From assembly GCA_965229545.1 (NCBI GenBank), contig OZ245887.1, positions 1 through 64,000 of the forward strand: a DNA stretch of 64,000 nt. The letters run 5' to 3'. Position numbers and translations under genes: made by a program. The notes below the pieces were generated by a model. That model did not search any database. It worked only from the letters and a program-made list of their open reading frames with translations, and was not told the origin of the DNA. Origin of the DNA: Megaera sp965229545 (GTDB lineage Bacteria > Pseudomonadota > Alphaproteobacteria > Rickettsiales > Rickettsiaceae). Positions 19,643 to 28,881 of this stretch are shown one piece after another (position 1 is the first letter of the stretch; every line of letters starts with the position of its first letter).

Positions 19643-20386
19643 ATGCCAAAATTTTTTACAAAAATATTTTTATGGTTTATAAGCCTTGTTTTTGCTCTAA
19701 ATGTATATAGTGTTCCTGTTCTGGCTGAAAATTCTACAATTATACGGCCAGAATACTCTTTTGTACCGGATGTAAATTTTTTTGATAAAGATGGAAATAA
19801 GGTTTTTTTAGATGAGTTCGAAGGTAAAACAATATTGGTAAGTTTTTGGGCAAGTTGGTGTGGTTCGTGTGTCGAGGAATTACCAAGCTTAGATATTTTG
19901 CAAAAAGATTTTAGAAAGTTGCCATTTGAAGTATTAGCTATTTCGGAAGATTTTAAAGGGATAGCAGTAGCAGAAGATCATTTTAATAAATACGGCATTA
20001 GACACTTGAAGTTATATCATGATTATAAGAATAGCTTATTTAAAGCTATGGGTGTAGTAGGATTACCTACTGCTTTTTTAATTGATCCGGAAGGAAAAAT
20101 CAAAATTATATTTAAAGAGAATACAAAATAGCATGATGAATCAGTTCGGGAGATGCTGCTTTCTGAAATCCCCGGTAACCATGAAACCCCAAAGAATAGC
20201 TATGTTACGTCCTCTTTAAATAAAAAAATTGCTCCGGTAATTGTAGAGCCGGAAGGAAAGGCTCCTAAAAAACCCGCAGAAGAGCTAAAGACCCAACCTG
20301 ATCCTAATAACCAGGATCCGAAGCTACAAAATGATACGCAAAAAGATAAATTAGAGAAAAAAGATGAAAGCAACCAGCAAAAGTAA
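19643..20386 (+). pseudogene. TlpA-like thioredoxin-fold protein with in-frame amber codon
   Basis: A periplasmic thiol reductase of the TlpA/ResA type. Signal peptide (1-28), redox site WCGSC at 72-76, and cis-Pro in VGLPTAFLIDPEGKI. The frame meets TAG at 20129-20131 but continues in the same frame as HDESVREMLLSEIPG and a Lys/Pro-rich tail to 20386. In this family the position after the last strand is often Trp (GxxxW...VREML), so TGG to TAG is the likely change. The thioredoxin domain itself ends before the stop and may still be made. The last codons overlap the start of the S49 peptidase gene. Confidence 0.75.
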
Positions 20387-21281
20387 AAATTCTATTTCTA
20401 GTGTAAAAGTACCTGTTAGTTCTAAGCGCCTTGGTAAAATAGACCAATTAATGTCATTGTTACCTCTTGGTTTTTATAATACTAAACCCGTTGTAGCCGT
20501 TATGAGGTTAGAAGGAGTAATAGGAAAACAAGGAGCGATGAAAACAGGCCTTACTATTTCTTCGTTGAATAAACTAATTGAAAAAATGTTTAAATTACCC
20601 AAGTTAGATGCTGTATGTTTGTGTATAAATTCTCCTGGTGGCTCACCCGTTCAGTCTGAGCTGATATCTAAAAGAATAATTTCTTTAGCAAAAGAATTAG
20701 ATGTAACGGTTTATAGTTTTGTTGAAGATGTTGCTGCTTCTGGCGGATACTGGCTTGCTTGTAGCGCTGATAAAATATTTGCTACTAAAAGCTCAATTAT
20801 TGGGAGTATAGGGGTTATTTCAAGTGGATTCGGTTTTCACGGTGCTATAGAAAAATTAGGAATTGAAAGAAGAGTAATTACTGAAGGTAAAAACAAATCT
20901 GTTCTTGATCCTTTTCAGCCTGTAAAAGGTTCTGATGTAAAATTGGTGAAAGATTTACAGAAAAAAATATATGATCATTTTACGGATACTATCAAAGAAC
21001 GTAGGAAAGGCAGAATCACCCAGACTGATGATATTATATTTAACGGTGAGTTCTGGACAGGCCAGAAAGCTTTAGACTATGGTCTAATTGATGGTATAGA
21101 CGATTTATATTCATTTATCTATAAAAGGTATGGTAATGAAGTAAAAATAGAATATATAGAACATCAGCAGTCATGGTTTAAAAGAAAATTTGGTATGTCC
21201 TATACTGCTCAGGAAATTACCGATACGGTCTTAGACAGAGTAGAAAAAAGGTTGTTAACCAGTAAAATTGACTTATATTAA
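20364..21281 (+). CDS. S49-family signal peptide peptidase (SppA/SohB-like)
   Basis: A serine-lysine peptidase that digests residual signal peptides or membrane fragments. The ClpP-like core has VVAVMRLEGVIG, INSPGGSP (oxyanion region), the nucleophile Ser126 in VAASGGYWLAC, and the general-base Lys near 176-178 in EGKNKSVLDPF. At 305 aa it is the short single-domain form common in alpha-Proteobacteria. No clear membrane helix is seen at the N-terminus. It starts inside the tail of the TlpA-like gene and is followed almost directly by the DUF2155 gene, so the three probably form one operon. Confidence 0.9.
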   Translation: MKATSKSKNSISSVKVPVSSKRLGKIDQLMSLLPLGFYNTKPVVAVMRLEGVIGKQGAMKTGLTISSLNKLIEKMFKLPKLDAVCLCINSPGGSPVQSELISKRIISLAKELDVTVYSFVEDVAASGGYWLACSADKIFATKSSIIGSIGVISSGFGFHGAIEKLGIERRVITEGKNKSVLDPFQPVKGSDVKLVKDLQKKIYDHFTDTIKERRKGRITQTDDIIFNGEFWTGQKALDYGLIDGIDDLYSFIYKRYGNEVKIEYIEHQQSWFKRKFGMSYTAQEITDTVLDRVEKRLLTSKIDLY

Positions 21282-21291
21282 TGAAAACAAC

Positions 21292-21873
21292 ATGGAAATT
21301 TCTAGAAAGTTTCACTTTAGATTAGCTAAATATTGGGTTTGGTGTCTTACTGTATGGATTATACTTATATTTTGTAGTATACCTACAATTTGTATTGCAG
21401 AAGATGAAGAATTGGAAATATCAGTGCTCGATGAAATAGAACAAGACCTTATAAATCCATCTCCTAGTGTAGAGCCTCAAAAAATAGAACGCAAGGATTT
21501 AATAAAATTAGAAGATAAAAAAAAGGAAAGCATATCTTCAGAAATTAGCCTTCCAGAGGAACTTACGTCTTTTTCTTATAAGAAAAATGCTAAAATTGTT
21601 ATTTTAAATAAGATTACTGCTAAATCTGAACTAGTGAAATTTGAGTTAAATAAAGCAGAGTCTTTTGGTAATCTTTCTATAAAAGTTCATAAATGTGCTA
21701 AAAACACTAATCCTTTAAGACCGGCTAATCTTGTATTAATTACGGTTTTTGATAATAAGCCTGATGGTAATAAATCGGTACTATTTGATGGTTGGATGGA
21801 TTCGTCAAATCTTGCAATCTCTACTGTAGAACATCCCGTTTATGAAATAATTCCTAGAGATTGTTTAGATTAG
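21292..21873 (+). CDS. DUF2155-family exported protein
   Basis: A conserved alpha-proteobacterial protein of unknown function. The C-terminal half carries the DUF2155 marks: AKIVILNKITAKSE, LSIKVHKCAKN, LVLITVFDN, LFDGWMDSSNLAISTVEHPVYEI. The N-terminal segment (WVWCLTVWIILIFCSIPTIC) is a signal peptide or anchor and is followed by an acidic, low-complexity linker. ATG 21292 is chosen; an in-frame TTG at 21268, overlapping the S49 gene, would add eight residues. No gene follows on this strand until the intron. Confidence 0.83.
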   Translation: MEISRKFHFRLAKYWVWCLTVWIILIFCSIPTICIAEDEELEISVLDEIEQDLINPSPSVEPQKIERKDLIKLEDKKKESISSEISLPEELTSFSYKKNAKIVILNKITAKSELVKFELNKAESFGNLSIKVHKCAKNTNPLRPANLVLITVFDNKPDGNKSVLFDGWMDSSNLAISTVEHPVYEIIPRDCLD

Positions 21874-21921
21874 AAAAAATATTTAACTTAAAGCTTAATA
21901 ATAATTATATGTGATTGAGAT

Positions 21922-22033
21922 TTAGTGTTTAATAAGATTTAAATTTTCCAGATCTGTGGTTAAAAGTGAAGTCAGCTTTTCCAAATCGGCCACTAGGTTT
22001 GTTGCATAATATTCTAGGATTTGATCCCATTTT
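21922..22033 (-). pseudogene. C-terminal part of the intron-interrupted gene
   Basis: Encodes KWDQILEYYATNLVADLEKL and TSLLTTDLENLNLIKH to a stop at 21922. Its frame joins the N-terminal part at 24035-24222 when the group II intron is removed. Amphipathic helical sequence; function unknown. Confidence 0.7.
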
Positions 22034-22593
22034 GAGCGGGCTGTTAAGTCGTTCAGATACTAGTAGGTGAAAGTCCTACCTCGGCAATTAGTGGTTTGGC
22101 CGAGTAGCTATGGCGTACGTATGGATAGTGATTGAAATGCGGAAGCAACGCTGACTAACGTGTCCCCAGACCCAAACCGTGGGAACGGGCAAATATACAG
22201 ACCGTAACGAGAGTGAACCTTAGTAAGTCTCGTAAATGTTAGTCACACAAATATGTTGGGAGAGTGTGATGTAGGGTGATTCCGCTGAGCCTTTAGAATG
22301 GGGGCGAAAGCCAGTGTTTACTAATGGATTAACCATTAACTGAAGTTAGTATAGGAATTCGGGATATAGAGGATGGTATGTATAGAAAGTATTTGAGGGA
22401 AACAGTCGAGACCTCACCCTGTCGCAGATAACTCACTGCATAACGGAAAGTATAAGGCCGCCCGCTGAAATCTGGAAGAAAGCAGGAATGAGGAGTCGGA
22501 GGAGTTCATAGTACCAGCAATGTATAAGACAACAAAACTTATACTAGGGAAGGGGCTCTACTTTAACTATGTTTATAATGAAAGAGGTATTAA

Positions 22594-23916
22594 GTGATTG
22601 CGAAAGCTATAAACACTCAAGAAAATATACGGGTACTTCAGCGTAAACTTTACCAAGCTGCCAAAGTTAATCCAAGACGCAAATTTGGTGTGCTTTATGA
22701 CAAGATGTATAGGCAAGATATTCTTATGCAATCTTGGAAGAAAGTAAAAGCGAATAAGGGAACACCAGGTGTAGATGAACAATCCATATCTTATATAGAA
22801 GAAGATATTGGAGTGGACGTCTTTCTAAACGAAATTAAGGATAGCTTAATAAGCAAAACTTATAAGCCTGCCCCAGTAAAAAGGGTATATATCCTTAAAT
22901 CTAATGGGAAACAAAGACCCATAGGTATACCTACAATTGCAGATCGTGTAGTGCAAACATGTATGAAACTAGTTATTGAACCAATATTCGAAGCGGATTT
23001 TAAAGACTTCTCATATGGGTTTAGACCTAAGCGAAGTGCACATATGGCTCATAGAGAGATATATAAATATCTCAACTATGGATGCAGATATGTCATTGAT
23101 GCAGATGTAAGTAACTATTTCGACACTATAACTCATGACATACTTTTGAAGGCAATCAACAATAGAATTACTGATAACTCTATTGTTAGATTGATAAAAC
23201 TCTGGTTGAAGGCGGGTGTAATGGAAGATATGCAAATTAGAAAGCAAATAACGGGTACGCCGCAAGGTGGAGTTATTTCTCCGCTACTTGCAAACCTTTA
23301 TTTACACTATCTGGATACAGCTTGGGAAGAAAAGGGGTTTAATAAGAAAGGGCATGACGCACATATTGTTCGCTATGCAGATGATTTTGTGGTGCTGTGC
23401 TCAAGAAGCCCCGATAAATACTTAAAGGAAGTAAATAATGTTATGGAAAATCTAAAACTTGAACTGAATGTAGATAAAACGAAAGTGATTGATACAAGAC
23501 ATGAGAGCTTTGATTTTCTTGGATTCCGCTTTGTGAGACAAGCCTCAAAAAGAACAGGAAAACTCAAAACATATTACTATCCGACAAACCAAGCTATGAA
23601 AACTGTCAAAGAGAAAGTTCGAGAAACAGTAAGGACAAGGCAACATTGGTTATTGCCTGAACTTATAGAAAAGAAACTAAACCCAATAATTAGGGGGTGG
23701 GCGAACTACTTCAAAGGTGGAAACTCTAGAGAACACTTTAGGAGGATAGATAGGTACATTACAATGACACTATGTATAATGTTGAGGAAGAAACATAAGA
23801 AACGAGCAAAAGGATGGAGAGACTATCCTCCTTCATGGTTTTATAATAATCATGGTCTATACAAGTTGGCAGACCAAGTAATTGTAGGAAATGAGGCGTC
23901 AAGATATACAAGATAA
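22594..23916 (+). CDS. ltrA: group II intron reverse transcriptase/maturase
   Basis: A 440-residue intron-encoded protein that assists splicing and reverse-transcribes the intron. RT motifs: KGTPGVDEQSI (RT0), KSNGKQRPIGIPTIADRVVQ, FSYGFRPKRSAH, VIDADVSNYFDTI (first Asp), GTPQGGVISPLLANLYLH, and the catalytic VRYADDFVVL. The maturase X domain follows (LNPIIRGWANYFKGGNSREHF). No HNH endonuclease domain follows the maturase part. The start is GTG at 22594. The frame is intact and the protein could be active. Confidence 0.93.
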   Translation: MIAKAINTQENIRVLQRKLYQAAKVNPRRKFGVLYDKMYRQDILMQSWKKVKANKGTPGVDEQSISYIEEDIGVDVFLNEIKDSLISKTYKPAPVKRVYILKSNGKQRPIGIPTIADRVVQTCMKLVIEPIFEADFKDFSYGFRPKRSAHMAHREIYKYLNYGCRYVIDADVSNYFDTITHDILLKAINNRITDNSIVRLIKLWLKAGVMEDMQIRKQITGTPQGGVISPLLANLYLHYLDTAWEEKGFNKKGHDAHIVRYADDFVVLCSRSPDKYLKEVNNVMENLKLELNVDKTKVIDTRHESFDFLGFRFVRQASKRTGKLKTYYYPTNQAMKTVKEKVRETVRTRQHWLLPELIEKKLNPIIRGWANYFKGGNSREHFRRIDRYITMTLCIMLRKKHKKRAKGWRDYPPSWFYNNHGLYKLADQVIVGNEASRYTR

Positions 23917-23954
23917 TTATGTGACTATAATGCAGTGGGTGAAAGTTATCGGAA

Positions 23955-23986
23955 AGCCGTGTAAGGGAAAACTTTACGCACGGTTT
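23955..23986 (+). ncRNA. group II intron domain V
   Basis: A hairpin AGCCGTG...CACGGTTT with an internal GTAAGG/CTTTAC helix capped by GAAA. This is the catalytic domain V fold, 40 bases after the maturase stop. Confidence 0.8.
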
Positions 23987-24034
23987 GACGAGGGGTCGCT
24001 GAGGAGATTACTTCAAATCAGAGACCTACTCTAC

Positions 24035-24222
24035 GCTGCATAATTATCAATTAATTGTCTTAGTTGTGATATAAGTTGATCGTTGTAATAGGGTGTTGCG
24101 TACAGTAGTTCCAAGGAAAGGAAAAAATCACCAGTAATATTTCCAAGATTCTCAAATTGTCTATGGATTAATTCTTTTATTTCGGACAAAAATATTTTTG
24201 CCTCGGATCCTTGAATGTTCAT
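24035..24222 (-). pseudogene. N-terminal part of the intron-interrupted gene
   Basis: Starts with ATG 24222 and encodes MNIQGSEAKIFLSEIKELIH through LRQLIDNYAA, then meets the group II intron. With the piece at 21922-22033 it would make a protein of about 100 residues, mostly helical. I recall similar small conserved hypothetical proteins in Rickettsia but cannot name a function. Confidence 0.7.
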
Positions 24223-24443
24223 ACAAGTAACTTTAAAAATTTTTTCGAGTACGTTAACTACTTAATTGTAATTCGGCCACATACTAGATGATAAAAAATT
24301 ATAATCAAGATAATTTTGCAGAGAGTTTCTTAGGAAGATCAAAGAGTTTAACTACCAATAGAAAATGTATAAAAGGTTTCTTTTACAGGTAGTTAGTTTA
24401 GTAAAAATTTAAAAACATTAATAATTTTGAAATAAATACTGGG

Positions 24444-24519
24444 TGGTGGCCAGAGCCGGGATCGAACCGGCGACACAAGGATTTTCAGTCCTTTGCTCTA
24501 CCAACTGAGCTATCTGGCC
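24444..24519 (-). tRNA. tRNA-Phe (GAA)
   Basis: 76 nt on the minus strand. The acceptor stem GGCCAGA/TCTGGCC, D-loop AGCTCAGTTGGTAGAGC, anticodon arm with GAA (ACTGAAAATC), T-arm GCCGGTTCGATCCCGGC and an encoded CCA end (positions 24444-24446) are all visible. Confidence 0.96.
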
Positions 24520-24685
24520 AAATAATTAGCTATTTGGAGATTTGTTTATGAATGGTATTGAAGTAGATACCTTAGACGAACTTATAATCAATAAAATTTG
24601 TTATGTCTATAAGAAATTTCGCAAGCAGTTTAAATTAGTAGGAGAATTGGCAATTCTGCAGAGTTATGTTTTATTTTAGTTGTTA

Positions 24686-25817
24686 TTACTCTAGCCTTTA
24701 AATATTGAACATTATATAGTAGCATAAGCTATTTCTTTCTTTTTAAAATAATTTTGAATTTTTATACCATTAAACTGAATTTGTGTTAAATAGGACCGTA
24801 CATTAATTGTTAAATCTTTTACTGATTTTAGTACTCGAAAATTATTGGAGTTAGCTTTGACATCTTGGTTTACAAGTTCTTGTGGATTCATATCAGGACA
24901 ATATGATGGTAAATAAAACAATTCTAACTTGTCCTTATGTCTTTCTACATAAGCTTTTACCTTTTTACTGTGATACACTCTATGATTATCTAATATCAAA
25001 AATATTTTCTGCTTAATTTGTCTGATCAGTCTACCTAAAAATTCAATACACTTTTTGCTGGTAAAATTATCTTCAAATACCATCCAGTTCATAAACCCTT
25101 GCGGACTAATAGCAGCTAGCATATTACATTTAAATCTTGAACCACTTCTCTTGATTGCTGGGGTCTTGCCTTTAAGACCATATGTTTTACCTCGATTATC
25201 TGTTGATTGTATCCCCATTTCATCTCCCCAATAAATTCTAGCACTTTCTTTCATTGCACGAGACTTGATTTCTGGATATGTGACTGTTAACCATTCTTTT
25301 ATCTTCTCTGGATTACGTTGATAGGCTGATTTAATTGGTTTTTGAGACGTAAAACCCAATCTATTCATAATTTTTCTTATAGAACGCCTGTTATACTGAT
25401 AAAGGTAATTGGATTCTATATATTCTTGTACCACTTTACTATTCCATAACGTATAATCCATTCCCAATTCATCAGGTGTATGTGATAAAATTTTAGATTT
25501 TAATTCCTCTTCTTGATTTTTACTGATTTTAGATCCTGTTCCTACCTTTACTCCTCGCTTCTTATAGCGAAAGCTTTCTTCCTTATAAATTTTGTACTCT
25601 TTAAGATATTTCCATATAGAACTCCTAGAAAACCCAAAGGTAATAGATGCTTGTTTCTTGCTTATTCCATGTATAACTATTGCTTCCACTGCTTTCTTTC
25701 TTAATATCTTGAGATCGCTTGGTGATAATTTTTTATTAGACATTTTATTATTACTCTTGATACAATATCATTATATCATTTCTCTAATGTTAGTTCAATA
25801 TTTAAAGGCCGGAGTAA
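24686..25817 (-). mobile_element. IS630-family element, copy c
   Basis: 1132 bp, TA at 24684-24685 and 25818-25819. It ends 110 bases before sdhC, so the upstream region of the sdh operon may have been altered by it. Confidence 0.93.
24712..25743 (-). CDS. IS630-family transposase (copy c)
   Basis: 343 residues, full length with intact triad. It differs from the others mainly by HRVYHSKK for HRVHHSKK just after the second catalytic Asp. Confidence 0.92.
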   Translation of the reverse strand: MSNKKLSPSDLKILRKKAVEAIVIHGISKKQASITFGFSRSSIWKYLKEYKIYKEESFRYKKRGVKVGTGSKISKNQEEELKSKILSHTPDELGMDYTLWNSKVVQEYIESNYLYQYNRRSIRKIMNRLGFTSQKPIKSAYQRNPEKIKEWLTVTYPEIKSRAMKESARIYWGDEMGIQSTDNRGKTYGLKGKTPAIKRSGSRFKCNMLAAISPQGFMNWMVFEDNFTSKKCIEFLGRLIRQIKQKIFLILDNHRVYHSKKVKAYVERHKDKLELFYLPSYCPDMNPQELVNQDVKANSNNFRVLKSVKDLTINVRSYLTQIQFNGIKIQNYFKKKEIAYATI

Positions 25818-25927
25818 TATTAGAGAATTTCTTGCAAGAGATACTGAAGAAACTTGAAAAGGTAGCGACTAGTTTATATACTTTACTTTGAAATAAGTAG
25901 AGTTTAATTAAAGCGAGTAATTATTCC

Positions 25928-26318
25928 ATGCAAAAATCTGGAGAAGAGATAAGGAAAGCAAGGCCAATTTCACCGCACCTTACTATTTACAAACCTCAGA
26001 TCAGCTCGGTACTATCAATCGATCATCGCCTTAGTGGTATTGGTTTATTTTTTATGTTTTCTGCTCTAGGGTGGTGGTTTATCTTATTGGTATTTAGTAA
26101 ATTTGATCCAGTATATTTAAAAATTTTTGATAGTTTTTTTGTTAAGTTTTTGCTAATCCTTACGAGTTATGCTTTTTTTTTATCATTTATGTACCGGAAT
26201 CAGACATTTAATATGGGATACCGGACGTGGTTTTTCTATCAAAACAATAAACTATTCTGGTTGGGTTGCTGTTATTGTTTCTATATTATTAACACTAATT
26301 TTTTGGTCGTCTGTCTAG
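25928..26318 (+). pseudogene. sdhC: sdhC, succinate dehydrogenase cytochrome b556 subunit, with poly-T frameshift
   Basis: A membrane anchor of complex II. The N-terminal part is typical: RPISPHLTIYKPQISSVLSI, DHRLSGIG and two membrane helices. At a run of nine T (about 26172-26180) the frame switches. As written, the protein ends in an atypical tail to 26323 and lacks the haem ligand. Reading with eight T gives YHLCTGIRHLIWDTGRGFSI and a third helix ending IFWSSV at 26318, which is the true SdhC C-terminus including the conserved His. Since sdhD and sdhA are intact, slippage at T9 or a sequencing error is more likely than a dead complex. The region 25818-25927 holds the start region next to an IS630. 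Confidence 0.85.
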
Positions 26319-26354
26319 GTTAAATTAAATTACATATAGGTTTATGGTTTTACG

Positions 26355-26738
26355 ATGAAGAGCAAATATAGATCAGATTTATCAAAAGCAAAAAATCTTG
26401 GAGCAGCGGGCTCTGGTTCCCACCATTGGTGGTACCAAAGGCTTACTGCTATAATAATTTCTATAATGATATTGTGGGTAATTTATTTTTTTGGAGAGAT
26501 ATCTAAAAAAGATTTTACTACAGTTATTTCTCACTTACAGAAGCCTTTTAATATAGTAATGCTTGTGATTTTATTTCTGACGGTAATGTACCATGCTGTT
26601 CTTGGTATGCAAGTTGTTATTGAAGATTATATAAGTTACAGAATTTACCGCGTTGTTCTTGTTGTCGGAATTCAGATATTTGCAATTATCACAGCTATTT
26701 CATTTGCCTTTGCTGCCTTTTATATATTGATTTTGTGA
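26355..26738 (+). CDS. sdhD: succinate dehydrogenase membrane anchor subunit
   Basis: 127 residues with three membrane helices. Family marks are GSGSHHWWYQRLTAI near the N-terminus and YHAVLGMQVVIEDYI with the haem-ligand His. It lies between sdhC and sdhA in the usual sdhCDA order, 13 bases before sdhA. Confidence 0.93.
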   Translation: MKSKYRSDLSKAKNLGAAGSGSHHWWYQRLTAIIISIMILWVIYFFGEISKKDFTTVISHLQKPFNIVMLVILFLTVMYHAVLGMQVVIEDYISYRIYRVVLVVGIQIFAIITAISFAFAAFYILIL

Positions 26739-26751
26739 TGGAAGAATATTT

Positions 26752-28536
26752 ATGACTAATCGCTATAATATAAAAAACCATGAATTTGATGTAGTTGTTG
26801 TCGGAGCTGGTGGTGCTGGTCTTCGTGCTACTTTTGGCATGGCACAAAGTGGCCTTAGTACTGCTTGTGTTACTAAAGTTTTTCCAACTCGCAGTCATAC
26901 TGTAGCTGCTCAAGGAGGAATAAGTGCTGCGCTTGGTAATATGGGAGAAGATGATTGGCGATGGCATATGTATGATATAATCAAGGGATCAGATTGGCTT
27001 GGGGACCAGGATGCTATAGAATATATGTGCAAGAATGCGGCTGCAAGTGTCATAGAATTGGAGCATTACGGAGTACCTTTTTCTCGGAACAAAGAAGATA
27101 AAATATATCAAAGGCCTTTTGGAGGAATGACAACTAATTTCGGTAAGGGCAAAGCAGCACAGAGAACATGCGCTGCAGCTGATAGAACAGGTCATGCGAT
27201 TTTACATACTTTATATCAGCAAGCACTAAAGCACCAAGCGCAATTTTTTATAGAATATTTCGCGATTGACTTGCTCATGGAAAATGGTGAGTGCAAGGGG
27301 GTAGTTGCATGGAATTTGGATGATGGCAGACATGTTTTTAGAGCGCATATTGTAGTATTAGCTACCGGAGGTTATGGTAGGGCATATTTCTCTGCAACTT
27401 CAGCTCATACGTGTACCGGTGATGGTGGGGGAATGTGTATAAGGGCCGGATTGCCTATGCAAGATATGGAATTTGTTCAGTTCCATCCAACTGGAATTTA
27501 CGGAGCTGGATGCTTAATTACTGAAGGGGCAAGAGGAGAGGGGGGCTATCTGGTCAATTCAGAAGGCGAGCGCTTTATGGAGCGTTATGCACCATCTGCT
27601 AAGGATTTAGCTTCAAGAGACGTAGTTTCCCGTGCCATGACTATGGAAATAAGATCAGGGCGAGGTGTGGGCCCTCAGAAGGATCACATATTTTTGCATT
27701 TAAATCATTTACCGCCGGAAGTTTTGCATGAGAGGTTACCTGGAATATCCGAAACAGCAAAAATTTTTGCAGGAGTGGATGTAACAAAGCAGCCAATTCC
27801 AATATTACCTACTGTTCATTATAATATGGGCGGAATTCCAACGAATTATCATACGGAAGTCCTTACACTTAAAGACGGAAAACAAACTATTGTTCCGGGG
27901 CTTATGGCAATTGGGGAGGCAGGGTGTATTTCTGTCCATGGTGCAAATCGTCTTGGTTCGAACTCTTTACTTGATCTTGTAGTTTTTGGTAGAGCAGCGG
28001 CATATAGAGCAGCAGAAATTGTAAAAGCTGGCACGCCTCATAAAAAGTTAAAACCAGATATACTTGATCCTATTATCTCTAGACTAGATAAAATTAGAAA
28101 TACAAAAGGAGATATATCTGTAGCCGATTTACGACTTAAAATGCAAAGGACCATGCAGGATCATGCTGCAGTTTTTAGAACTGAGGAAGTTTTAGAAGAG
28201 GGCAAAAAGATGATGGATAGTATCAGGAAGGAATATGATAATATATCGGTAACCGATCGCTCAATGATTTGGAATAGTGATTTAGTTGAAGCCCTGAAGC
28301 TTGCCAATTTAATTGATCAAGCAGTTCTTACTGTTTACGGGGCATTAAATAGGAAAGAAAGTAGGGGAGCGCACGCAAGAGAAGACTTTCCGGAGAGAGA
28401 CGATAAAAACTGGATGAAACATACCCTTCTTTGGCTTGAAGAAGATGGCATGGTTAAAATAGATTATAAACCGGTAATTTTAACTACTTTAACTGATGAA
28501 GTTGAACCTGTTCCACCAGTAAAACGAGTCTATTAA
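26752..28536 (+). CDS. sdhA: succinate dehydrogenase flavoprotein subunit
   Basis: The catalytic FAD subunit of complex II, oxidising succinate to fumarate in the TCA cycle. The dinucleotide-binding VVVVGAGGAGLRA is at 14-26, the covalent-FAD His49 lies in SHTVAAQGGISAALGN, substrate residues are in QFHPTGIYGAGCLITEGARG and in HYNMGGIPTN, and the C-terminal RGAHAREDFPERDD is present. The length of 594 aa is normal and the frame is intact. sdhB is not adjacent, as I recall for other Rickettsia. Confidence 0.96.
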   Translation: MTNRYNIKNHEFDVVVVGAGGAGLRATFGMAQSGLSTACVTKVFPTRSHTVAAQGGISAALGNMGEDDWRWHMYDIIKGSDWLGDQDAIEYMCKNAAASVIELEHYGVPFSRNKEDKIYQRPFGGMTTNFGKGKAAQRTCAAADRTGHAILHTLYQQALKHQAQFFIEYFAIDLLMENGECKGVVAWNLDDGRHVFRAHIVVLATGGYGRAYFSATSAHTCTGDGGGMCIRAGLPMQDMEFVQFHPTGIYGAGCLITEGARGEGGYLVNSEGERFMERYAPSAKDLASRDVVSRAMTMEIRSGRGVGPQKDHIFLHLNHLPPEVLHERLPGISETAKIFAGVDVTKQPIPILPTVHYNMGGIPTNYHTEVLTLKDGKQTIVPGLMAIGEAGCISVHGANRLGSNSLLDLVVFGRAAAYRAAEIVKAGTPHKKLKPDILDPIISRLDKIRNTKGDISVADLRLKMQRTMQDHAAVFRTEEVLEEGKKMMDSIRKEYDNISVTDRSMIWNSDLVEALKLANLIDQAVLTVYGALNRKESRGAHAREDFPERDDKNWMKHTLLWLEEDGMVKIDYKPVILTTLTDEVEPVPPVKRVY

Positions 28537-28599
28537 ATAGTAGTTTAAAGAATCCAGTAAATTCTTCTTGCTTGGTTCTTTTATGCAAAAAATAAAGTA

Positions 28600-28881
28600 T
28601 TAGTCTACTACATCAGCTTCTTGCCAATCAGGGCCAAGGTAATCAGTTATACTGTGAGTTGTTGTAGGGTCTAATTCTGTTTTTAATTTATCTATTGCAG
28701 TTTCAGATAATTTTTCAGCTTCCTGTTTTGCGAAAGCTTCCTATTGTGCTATTTCGTATTGTTGTTCTAATTCTTCCATGGCTTTTTAAAGAGACGATGA
28801 AGGAAAATCAAAAGTTTTAGGTGTTCGTGAAGACGATATTGGAGATGGTTCAGGTGTAAAAGAAATTGACGCCTTGCTCAT
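28600..28881 (-). pseudogene. small unknown gene with two in-frame stops
   Basis: From ATG 28881 one frame reads MSKASISFTPEPSPISSSRT, meets TAA, continues KAMEELEQQYEIAQ, meets TAG, then EAFAKQEAEKLSETAIDKLK to LGPDWQEADVVD and a stop at 28600. The 94-codon frame is otherwise continuous. The Pro/Ser-rich start followed by a charged helix recalls secreted or coiled-coil proteins, but no family is recognised. Confidence 0.45.

Larger units (their letters stand above)
22034..24034 (+). mobile_element. group II intron with intron-encoded protein
   Basis: About 2.0 kb. The 5' part (22034-22593) is non-coding and has the structured, GC-richer character of intron domains I-III, with an early stem AGTAGGTGAAAGTCCTAC. 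An RT/maturase gene lies in domain IV. Domain V is at 23955-23986, followed by a domain VI-like stem and an end near CTCTAC. The intron lies on the opposite strand to the gene it interrupts, so splicing from that gene's mRNA is impossible. The 5' border is set from where the host reading frame stops and is uncertain by a few bases. Confidence 0.87.
24548..25891 (+). pseudogene. possible small gene with amber codon, split by IS630
   Basis: A 43-codon frame MNGIEVDTLDELIINKICYV... ends at TAG 24677-24679. In the same frame, after removal of the IS630 (24686-25817) and one TA, it continues LLLENFLQEILKKLEKVATS to TGA at 25889. The combined product would be about 70 residues. No family is recognised, and the frame agreement could be chance. 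Confidence 0.3.

Noticed and set aside
22034..24034. Target duplication TGCATAAT on both sides of the group II intron
   Set aside because: Both copies belong to the host coding sequence (NYAA and YYAT codons) and group II introns do not make such duplications.
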